Below are positions 34,718-41,802 of a stretch of DNA of 64,000 nucleotides, in pieces. Below the pieces are notes generated by a model. The model was not told the origin of the DNA and ran no database searches. It saw only the letters and a program-made list of their open reading frames with translations. The translations under genes and the position numbers were made by a program. The stretch spans positions 85,113 through 149,112 of the forward strand of contig JAHELJ010000008.1 of NCBI GenBank assembly GCA_024644235.1, written 5' to 3'. The DNA comes from Lewinellaceae bacterium (GTDB taxonomy: Bacteria > Bacteroidota > Bacteroidia > Chitinophagales > Saprospiraceae). Numbering within the stretch: position 1 is the stretch's first letter; every line of letters starts with the position of its first letter.

Positions 34718-35893
34718 ATGAAAAAAATCTCCGCAGATCTGGTCATCACCAACAATGGCCCACCTCAGCAGGATCAGGTAATTATTCTAGATGATTCCAA
34801 CACAATTATCGAACTGGCCAATGCGGCTGATCATGACCCCTCCTCAGTCAAAAAGTATCGTGGCGCCATCATCCCTGGATTTGTTAATGCACATTGTCAC
34901 CTCGAGCTTTCCCATCTCTATGGGATGGTGGAAACTGGAACGGGCCTCTTATCGTTTATGCAGAAAGTAGTCCAAATGCGTGAGATAGATCAAGAAATAA
35001 TCGATCAGGCCATCAGGGATGGAGACCAGGAAATGATTGATAATGGAATTGTAGCCGTAGGTGACATTTCCAATCAGGTAGATACATTTGAAATCAAGAG
35101 ATCGAGTCGAATCCGTTACTACACATTTGTGGAGATGTTTGATTTCATGCAACCGCAGAAGTCTGATGAATTTTTCACCAACTACTTGCAGGTCTTTGAA
35201 CAAGCACCCGATGATAACTCAAACCGGAAGACAGCAGTGCCTCATGCACCCTATAGTGTGAGTCCTGTACTATTCAAGAAGATCAAGTCACTGCAGAAAT
35301 CCGATTGCACTGTTAGTGTACACAATCAGGAGACTGTGGAAGAAGATCTGATGTTTCGTCATGGCACCGGGAAATTCGGGGACTTTTTTCAAGAGTTTGG
35401 CTTTACACTTGATCATTTCCAGCCCACAGGAATGTCATCTATTCGATATACGGTATCACATCTCGATCCCAATCAGCGCACTCTATTGGTTCATAATACC
35501 ATGACATCAGGCGAAGATATTGTCTTTGTGGAGCGCTGGAGTAATTTGGTTTATTGGGCAACGTGTCCAAACGCCAATCTTTACATTGAGAACCAGCTAC
35601 CTCATTATCAAAAGTTCATCGATCAAAATTGTAAGATTTGTGTCGGCACTGACAGCCTCACGTCTAATTGGGGTCTATCGATCTGGGAAGAACTCAAAAC
35701 AATTCACAAATACCAATCGTATGTTCCGGTGGAGGAGCTAATTAGATGGGCAACGATCAACGGAGCCCTGGCCTTGGGATTTGAAAAATCACTGGGGTCA
35801 ATAGAACGCGGAAAGCGACCTGGGCTCAATCTGGTAGATCTTGATGACTCTGGAGGAGTAGATCTCAGGGGAAGCTGCCAAAGACTATTGTAA
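34718..35893 (+). CDS. Amidohydrolase (chlorohydrolase/SsnA-like)
   Basis: A 391-residue metal-dependent hydrolase of the cytosine deaminase/TrzN group. Metal ligands are visible as [14 protein letters not shown] near 58-71 (HxH), the [10 protein letters not shown] stretch near 175-184, SVHNQET with His near 200, and [18 protein letters not shown] near 310-327 with the Asp. Members deaminate or dechlorinate cyclic amidines and related compounds; the substrate is not known. It starts five bases after DUF1015 and its end overlaps the convergent GSCFA gene by nine bases. Confidence 0.85.
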   Translation: MKKISADLVITNNGPPQQDQVIILDDSNTIIELANAADHDPSSVKKYRGAIIPGFVNAHCHLELSHLYGMVETGTGLLSFMQKVVQMREIDQEIIDQAIRDGDQEMIDNGIVAVGDISNQVDTFEIKRSSRIRYYTFVEMFDFMQPQKSDEFFTNYLQVFEQAPDDNSNRKTAVPHAPYSVSPVLFKKIKSLQKSDCTVSVHNQETVEEDLMFRHGTGKFGDFFQEFGFTLDHFQPTGMSSIRYTVSHLDPNQRTLLVHNTMTSGEDIVFVERWSNLVYWATCPNANLYIENQLPHYQKFIDQNCKICVGTDSLTSNWGLSIWEELKTIHKYQSYVPVEELIRWATINGALALGFEKSLGSIERGKRPGLNLVDLDDSGGVDLRGSCQRLL

Positions 35894-36871
35894 TTCGGCC
35901 AATTTTCCTTCTTCCCAAGTGAAATCAAAAGACGGATAAGTTGCTTTTAACTTAGCAAGTTGCTTTCTAATAGATTCTATAAACTCAATGTGCTGGGGTG
36001 AGGATGGATGTATAGGGCGATGATTGAGCGACTTATGCAACTTGCTGATTTCCTCCGCGATTTTAGCGGAATGTTTATCCATGCACGTCGAGACAAAATG
36101 TTGCCAAATGTATCTGTGTGCTACTTGTGAAGGATGAATCATATCCTCAGCATAATATCGGTAGTCACGCAGATCATCCATCATCAACTCATAAGCCGGA
36201 AAATAATGACTGTCATTAATATTGTTGGAGAGCTGTGCACAAAGTTCGATGAGTCTGGCTTTACTAACCATGTTTGCAACCATCCCATCTCGTACATGTC
36301 TAATAGGACTCACTGTAAACAAAAACCGCACCGTAGAATTGATGCTACGTACAGTGCTAATTGCTTTTAACATGGCCCTATACATCTCATCTGAAGATGC
36401 CATTCTTCTGCTAAAAGAAGAAGCCGGTAATTTATGGCAGTTTGCCACCACGTTTTCTGATTCACCAAGTTGGAAAACGAAAGAAGTGCCAAACGTGCAA
36501 ATGATAAGATGGGCATTCAAAACTGCCTTTCTTCCTTCTTCATGGGCCACTTGCATATTGGAAATTAGCTGCTCTCTTGAGCTAGCTGAAATAGATCCAT
36601 GATGATCAAAACTATGCCAAAGACCATCTACCTCAATTATGATATCCTCTCTGATGAAATCATTGGCCTGGCAGTAAGAAATCAGGGCATTGGACATGCT
36701 CAGTGGATTGTACAGTATCCCATGAGGATTGATAGTCACCCGATATTTAAGCTGCTGCATCTGTTCAGCCATGACTTGAGCGAAACAGGATCCCACGGAA
36801 AGAATGATAGTGCTGTGATCTACATCAAAGGGAAAGGAAGGCACATCAAAAGTAGTACGGAAAGCACTCAT
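35885..36871 (-). CDS. GSCFA domain protein
   Basis: A 328-residue protein beginning [21 protein letters not shown] and then the defining [20 protein letters not shown] near 26-45, followed by [13 protein letters not shown] near 47-59. [15 protein letters not shown] near 247-261 is the usual Ser-His-Asp-related block of GDSL/SGNH hydrolases. GSCFA proteins are SGNH-like hydrolases of unknown substrate, common in Bacteroidota. It is divergent from the hypothetical gene at 36948, with 76 bases between start codons. Confidence 0.88.
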   Translation of the reverse strand: MSAFRTTFDVPSFPFDVDHSTIILSVGSCFAQVMAEQMQQLKYRVTINPHGILYNPLSMSNALISYCQANDFIREDIIIEVDGLWHSFDHHGSISASSREQLISNMQVAHEEGRKAVLNAHLIICTFGTSFVFQLGESENVVANCHKLPASSFSRRMASSDEMYRAMLKAISTVRSINSTVRFLFTVSPIRHVRDGMVANMVSKARLIELCAQLSNNINDSHYFPAYELMMDDLRDYRYYAEDMIHPSQVAHRYIWQHFVSTCMDKHSAKIAEEISKLHKSLNHRPIHPSSPQHIEFIESIRKQLAKLKATYPSFDFTWEEGKLAELQ

Positions 36872-36947
36872 TAGAATCTTATCCCTTTTGAATTAAAAGT
36901 ATTAATTTTCAAACCAACCAAACCACATGACCAACAGCAGCTGACGT

Positions 36948-38276
36948 ATGCGTTTTTTCTTTCGAATTTTCGGATCCCGCAGCGGTACGATTCAGCAACC
37001 TGATATTGTCTTCGGCAGATATTCTGATTCATATAAGGAGTCACACAAATATGATTCATGGGATCAAGCCATTCAAAAGTATGAGGAAAAATCCTACCTC
37101 GACTCATTTCGCTTCTTTTTTGAATATCTCAGGGATGACGAAGAAAATAACGTCAGCATGGAGGAAAAAGCAGGAGAAATCCATTTTGAAATACTGCAGG
37201 GATCCAAAAAAATCGTTGGGAAAGCCAACGACCAAAAAGTAAAAGCAGAGAGTAAAATTGCTAAGACGTCCGAGCTAAACATAGGTTTTATGAGGCGACT
37301 TATAGAAAACAATTACTCACTGAAATACGGCAGATATTGCCTAGACCCCGATGATGATATCTCAATCGTTTTCGACACTCTCACCATCGATGGCTCTCCC
37401 TATAAATTGTACTATGCATTGAAAGAAATTAGCCTGGCAGCTGACAAACAAGACGACTTGTTAGTTGGCGAATTCAATGCTCTAACTCCGGTAAATACCG
37501 GTCATACTATTCCCCTAAGTGAACACGAAAAATCAATCAAGGTCAACTATTTGCGAACTTCTATCGAATCGACGATTGAAGAAGTAGAAAAGGGATCATT
37601 GAATGCCGATCAATATCCAGGTGGAATAACCTACCTGCTCCTGGAGACTGTTTACCGCCTAGATTTCCTGGTACGTCCGGAAGGATACACGATGGAAGCC
37701 TTTGAACGCATGCATCGAAATTATTTCGCTGTCGATAATAAAACCACCAAGCAAAAGAACCAACAGCTTCTCAAAGAGTTAAAGAAGCTTATCGATCGTA
37801 CCGATGATCAATTGCGTGAAGAATTGTACCGGACGGTCTCAACTTTTGGAATTACGAATCCTTCAAATCACGAAAGGCTTAAGAGCTTCATAGAAGGTGA
37901 GATCAAGAATGTCGATTGGTACATTGAAAACAAATATAAAAAAGTCGCACTCGGCATTCCCGGTTATATCGCTGGTTACACCTTGTTTTACTTTAGTGTT
38001 CCTGAACCCGATAAGGACCTGATTCTCCTTTACTTCCAGATTATGGAAGACGATTACTTCCGCGCATTAGGTTTTGCTCTTCCTCAATATCGGCGTGACG
38101 GTCAACTGCAAAAAGGAGCAATCAAAGCAGCCGTGCAGGATATCGTACAGAGCCATCGGAGAAAATATCCAAAACTGGATCCTAAGCTGCGACAGTTGAA
38201 TTACGATGGCCTTGCGGAATTTGCAAAGTCATATATGATGATGGTCGCTGAATTGGACCTTAGTACTAGCACCTGA
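36948..38276 (+). CDS. Helical protein with YbjN-like N-terminal region, partner of the next gene
   Basis: A 442-residue soluble protein without signal peptide or membrane helix. Residues ~70-170 alternate strands and helices (HFEILQG, then FMRRLIENNYSLKYGRYCLD, ISIVFDT, YKLYYALKEISLAADKQDDLL) in the manner of YbjN/type III secretion chaperone-like folds. The C-terminal ~260 residues are mostly helical and rich in Lys and Glu, with a GIPGYIAGYTLFYF segment near 342-355. I recognise no family over the whole length. It is followed 9 bases later by a trypsin-like protease that also carries a YbjN-like domain; the two probably form one functional unit. Confidence 0.6.
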   Translation: MRFFFRIFGSRSGTIQQPDIVFGRYSDSYKESHKYDSWDQAIQKYEEKSYLDSFRFFFEYLRDDEENNVSMEEKAGEIHFEILQGSKKIVGKANDQKVKAESKIAKTSELNIGFMRRLIENNYSLKYGRYCLDPDDDISIVFDTLTIDGSPYKLYYALKEISLAADKQDDLLVGEFNALTPVNTGHTIPLSEHEKSIKVNYLRTSIESTIEEVEKGSLNADQYPGGITYLLLETVYRLDFLVRPEGYTMEAFERMHRNYFAVDNKTTKQKNQQLLKELKKLIDRTDDQLREELYRTVSTFGITNPSNHERLKSFIEGEIKNVDWYIENKYKKVALGIPGYIAGYTLFYFSVPEPDKDLILLYFQIMEDDYFRALGFALPQYRRDGQLQKGAIKAAVQDIVQSHRRKYPKLDPKLRQLNYDGLAEFAKSYMMMVAELDLSTST

Positions 38277-38285
38277 CCTACTGGC

Positions 38286-39386
38286 ATGGCGATATCTCTC
38301 TCAGACATCATCAATACTTACAAAAATGTACTCGTGCAAATCGCTACACCATACAGTACAGGTACTGGATTTTATCTTGCCGGCCACAAGATTATTGTGA
38401 CTAACGAGCATGTAATCAGGGGCAATCGTAGAGTAGTGATCAATGGCAATCAGTTCAGCAGGTGTCTTTCCGATGTCTTATACGTAGATCCCAAACTAGA
38501 TATAGCCTTCTTGGCACCTCCGGGAGGGGTTCAATTTCCAGTGGTGAAGCTTAACACGGAGCCAATGTTAGTTGAGGGTGATCAGATCGTTGCTATAGGT
38601 CATCCTTTTGGTCTAAAATTCACCGCGACAAACGGCATCGTATCAAATGCCAGTCACCGGCTCAACGACATGATTTATATACAACACGATGCTGCCTTAA
38701 ATCCGGGAAATAGTGGTGGTCCACTGGTTTCTATGGATGCTTGTGTTGCCGGTGTGAATACCTTCATAATTCGAGATGGAAACAACATTGGATTCTCATT
38801 GCCATCCAGGCATCTAGCCGAGGCCATTTTTGATTTTGAAAAAGGGGGGAGCCAATATGCTGCACGGTGTCATTCCTGTTCCAATCTGGTCTTTGAAGAC
38901 TCGCAAGAGGGTGAATATTGTACCCATTGCGGGGCAAAAGTGACCCTTCCCAACCGGGTTGAAGCTTATGAACCTGTAGGCATAAACAAAACCATTGAGA
39001 TCATGCTTCAAAATCTAGGGCATGATGTGGAGCTATCTAGAATTGGTGCTAACCACTGGGAGATAAAAGAAGGATCAGCTAAAATCTCCCTTTCCTACCA
39101 CGAAGAAACTGGCCTGATCATTGGAGATGCTTTCCTGGCTCAGCTACCTAAGAAGAATATCAAACCGATTTATGAGTTGCTTCTGAGGGAGAATTACAAC
39201 TTAGAAAACTTGTCATTCAGCGTGCGGGGAAAGGATATTATTCTTTCTCTGATTGTATATGATCGCTATCTGAATGAAGAAACTGGAGGTCAACTTATGA
39301 AGCATTTGTTCGAAAGAGCGGACCACTTCGACAACATTCTAGTGGAAGAGTATGGAGCTCTGTGGAAAAATGACCAGGATATTTAA
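38286..39386 (+). CDS. Cytoplasmic trypsin-like serine protease with zinc ribbon and YbjN-like domain
   Basis: A 366-residue protein with no signal peptide. Residues ~10-185 are an S1C (DegP-type) protease domain with the triad intact: His42 in TNEHVIRG, Asp72 in DPKLDIAFL and Ser143 in NPGNSGGPL. A zinc ribbon follows with C195, C198, C212 and C215 (CHSC and CTHC). From ~235 to the end lies a YbjN-like domain (LPKKNIKPIYELLLRENYNL, LSFSVRGKDIILSLIVYDRYL, then ADHFDNILVEEYGALW). There is no PDZ domain, unlike periplasmic DegP. A protease of this type without export signal should act in the cytosol; its target is unknown, and the adjoining upstream protein is the obvious candidate substrate or regulator. 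Confidence 0.85.
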   Translation: MAISLSDIINTYKNVLVQIATPYSTGTGFYLAGHKIIVTNEHVIRGNRRVVINGNQFSRCLSDVLYVDPKLDIAFLAPPGGVQFPVVKLNTEPMLVEGDQIVAIGHPFGLKFTATNGIVSNASHRLNDMIYIQHDAALNPGNSGGPLVSMDACVAGVNTFIIRDGNNIGFSLPSRHLAEAIFDFEKGGSQYAARCHSCSNLVFEDSQEGEYCTHCGAKVTLPNRVEAYEPVGINKTIEIMLQNLGHDVELSRIGANHWEIKEGSAKISLSYHEETGLIIGDAFLAQLPKKNIKPIYELLLRENYNLENLSFSVRGKDIILSLIVYDRYLNEETGGQLMKHLFERADHFDNILVEEYGALWKNDQDI

Positions 39387-39503
39387 GTAACGAAAGGGAT
39401 AATGAACCATACAAATAGTCGTTAAATAGATGAATTTGTTCAAGGAAACAGATAGTAGCCTTTTTTACTTATTATTGACTACATTAGTGGGCGACGCACC
39501 AAT

Positions 39504-40583
39504 ATGAAGAAAAACCTAATCCTCTGGTTATCATTGTGTCTCATGGTCTTGACTGAAGTAAACAGTCAAGACATCCATTTTTCGCAATTCTATATGTCTC
39601 CGTTAAATCTCAATCCAGCTTTGACCGGAGTAATGAATTGCAACAGTCGCTTTGTTGCCAACTATCGTAATCAATGGGCTAGCGTGCTCAAATCGAATGC
39701 ATTTAATACTTATTCTGTCTCTTATGATCAAAAAATTCCAGTGGGGCAGTACGATTACTTTGGTGTTGGTGGTACATTGTGGGGTGATGTAGCTGGTGAA
39801 GCCGATTTTAAAACACTTCAAGCACGACTCTCAGGGAGTTACAGCCGTCGAATGGCTGGCAACAGAGATCAGGCTCATCATCTCGTAGTAGGTGCGGACG
39901 TAGGAATATCACAGCGTTCAATTGACTTTCTAAAACTGAGGTTTGGCACACAGCACGATGGTCAGGGAGGATATGATCCAAATTTACCGTCACTTGAATC
40001 CTTTGCAAGGGAAAATTTCATATTTGCAGATATTTCAGCTGGCCTGTTATGGTTCACTGTGCTCAATGAAACAAACAATGTTTATGCAGGTATAGCTGCG
40101 CACCATCTGAATAGTCCGGATGTATCATTCACTCAAGATAGTCTGGTTCCTATCTATTCCAAGTATACGTTCCACGCGGGAGGTGAATTTGAACTTACAA
40201 ATCAGCTGGGGCTGGTTCCAGGAGTAGTAGTTTTCAAGCAAGGACCATCCTTCCTTCTCAATCTGGGTACTTCACTTCGATTCCTTCTTGCACAGGATCA
40301 GTTTACCAGCAATACCTTCCAAATTGGATTGTGGGCTCGATTGGTTAACAATTATGTATTGGGCGCTGGTGATGGGTCTGGATCCAGCAGCAGTCAATTA
40401 GGGGCCGATGCCATTATCTTATCCACCCGATTCGAGTACGAGAACTTTGGCATAGGATTTTCATATGATTGGAATGTGTCGGATTTGAAAGTAGCAAGCA
40501 ACGGAAACGGAGCCTTCGAATTCTCTCTGGTCTATACTTTGTGTGGGTCGGAAAACCGGGGTGTATACTGTCCAAATTTTTGA
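39504..40583 (+). CDS. Type IX secretion membrane protein, PorP/SprF family
   Basis: A 359-residue protein with a signal peptide (cleavage near VNSQ, residue 22) and the family start QDIHFSQFYMSPLNLNPALTG. The rest alternates amphipathic strands and ends in a beta-signal region (FGIGFSYDWNVSDL, FEFSLVYTL), fitting a 14-stranded outer-membrane barrel. PorP/SprF proteins attach secreted type IX proteins to the cell surface, often as dedicated partners of one large adhesin. No large adhesin gene is next to it, so its client is elsewhere. Confidence 0.92.
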   Translation: MKKNLILWLSLCLMVLTEVNSQDIHFSQFYMSPLNLNPALTGVMNCNSRFVANYRNQWASVLKSNAFNTYSVSYDQKIPVGQYDYFGVGGTLWGDVAGEADFKTLQARLSGSYSRRMAGNRDQAHHLVVGADVGISQRSIDFLKLRFGTQHDGQGGYDPNLPSLESFARENFIFADISAGLLWFTVLNETNNVYAGIAAHHLNSPDVSFTQDSLVPIYSKYTFHAGGEFELTNQLGLVPGVVVFKQGPSFLLNLGTSLRFLLAQDQFTSNTFQIGLWARLVNNYVLGAGDGSGSSSSQLGADAIILSTRFEYENFGIGFSYDWNVSDLKVASNGNGAFEFSLVYTLCGSENRGVYCPNF

Positions 40584-40724
40584 CCTAACCGCTTTTCCAG
40601 TTATTAAGCTTTCAATTTTCCGCTGCTTTATAGTGGGAAATCTTTTCGGGCCTCCTGAAGTTTTCATAACTTTCAATACTGCACGCTCAAGGACGGATTA
40701 TTTAACTTTCCTAAACCTGACTTT

Positions 40725-41168
40725 ATGTTTGGTAAAAAGACTGAAAATCAGCAAGTAAGCAGTATGAAAAACACCAATTCACTTCTACACAACAGTTTGG
40801 TACAAGGGTCAAAACTCGAAGGATCAGTGGAGTCCGATAATGACTTTCGTATCGATGGTAATTTCAAGGGAAAACTAAACTGTACCGCAAGGGTTATCAT
40901 CGGACCCACCGGTGATTTCGACGGTGAAATCAATTGCGACAATGCCATTATCGAAGGCAAGTTCAATGGTACGCTAAACATCAATCAAGTCCTTGAAGTG
41001 CGTGAAGGCGCCGTGATAGAGGGCGATGTGAGCACCAATAAGCTTGTGGTCCAATCCGGATCGATATTCGATGTGAAGTGCACTATGGGAGAAAAACCAT
41101 CCAGTGGCTTGATCAAGGCCAAGAGTGATCCTGTTCTCTCGGAATTAGAGAATGGCAGGGTCGACTAA
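40725..41168 (+). CDS. Bactofilin (polymer-forming cytoskeletal protein)
   Basis: A 147-residue protein whose middle is a right-handed beta-helix of bactofilin type: SLVQGSKLEGSVESDNDFRIDG near 25-46, GKLNCTARVIIGPTGDFDGEI, and NQVLEVREGAVIEGDVSTNKLVVQSGSIF. The N-terminal tail is short and polar. Bactofilins assemble into nucleotide-free filaments on the inner face of the membrane and place cell-wall enzymes. Its last 17 bases overlap the AtpZ-like gene. The M23 endopeptidase at 44.9 kb could be a partner, as bactofilin-M23 pairs are known, but this is inference. Confidence 0.92.
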   Translation: MFGKKTENQQVSSMKNTNSLLHNSLVQGSKLEGSVESDNDFRIDGNFKGKLNCTARVIIGPTGDFDGEINCDNAIIEGKFNGTLNINQVLEVREGAVIEGDVSTNKLVVQSGSIFDVKCTMGEKPSSGLIKAKSDPVLSELENGRVD

Positions 41169-41388
41169 GAACAAAGACAAGCAGCAGGGAAAAGCTCAGG
41201 GATACATGAAGTATTCCGGTATGGCTTTTCAAATGGCCGCATATATTATTGTCGGACTTTTTCTTGGCAAACAATTGGACAAATACCTCGGGACAGAGCG
41301 ACCTGTTTTTTCAGCTTTGGGTGCGATATTGTTTCTCATAGCCTATTTCATCAAACTGGTGATCGACTTGAATAAGAATAAGCCTTAA
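41152..41388 (+). CDS. AtpZ/AtpI-like protein
   Basis: A 78-residue protein with a basic N-terminus (KNKDKQQGKAQG), two membrane helices (about 26-42 and 53-72) and the GMAFQMAAYIIVGLFLGKQLD block of the AtpZ family, a small factor associated with ATP synthase assembly or magnesium supply. It starts inside the bactofilin gene by 17 bases. In other Bacteroidota, as I recall, AtpZ and an AtpI-like gene are followed by atpB and the rest of the ATP synthase genes; here they are not. Confidence 0.85.
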   Translation: MAGSTKNKDKQQGKAQGYMKYSGMAFQMAAYIIVGLFLGKQLDKYLGTERPVFSALGAILFLIAYFIKLVIDLNKNKP

Positions 41389-41405
41389 CCTCATTCAATT
41401 TTTTG

Positions 41406-41789
41406 ATGTCTTTTCGAAAATTCGCTGGTTGGTTATCAGGGATTACGTTAGCACTATTACTAAGTCTGTTTTTTGTTAGAAATGCTGGTTGGTACCATGA
41501 AATCGAAAAGATCTCATACATCAGCATCGTTTTCTTTGTTCTTCTTTCTATAGTCATTTATTTCATTGCCAAATCATCCGGAAGCAGTACCAACAAAAAC
41601 TTACTTACTCAATGGATCATGATCCTTGTATTCGTCAAAATCTTTTCCGGTCTAGTAATCATAATAGCCTTTGACAGGATCTACCACCCCGAATCAAATC
41701 TTTTTGTCCTTCCTTTCTTCCTGGCATACCTCATATACACTGCACTAGAAGTATGGATACTGACAAAGGCCAGCAAAATGGCTCCGTAG
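41406..41789 (+). CDS. AtpI-like small membrane protein
   Basis: A 127-residue protein from the ATG at 41406 (a TTG three bases before is possible). It has four hydrophobic segments (about 7-23, 37-54, 69-85 and 97-115). The order after bactofilin and AtpZ is the position where Bacteroidota genomes carry a short uncharacterised protein, usually before atpB. I base the call on position and topology. Its stop lies 13 bases from the end of the convergent porW/sprE gene. Confidence 0.6.
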   Translation: MSFRKFAGWLSGITLALLLSLFFVRNAGWYHEIEKISYISIVFFVLLSIVIYFIAKSSGSSTNKNLLTQWIMILVFVKIFSGLVIIIAFDRIYHPESNLFVLPFFLAYLIYTALEVWILTKASKMAP

Positions 41790-41802
41790 AATCTAGATGG
41801 AT

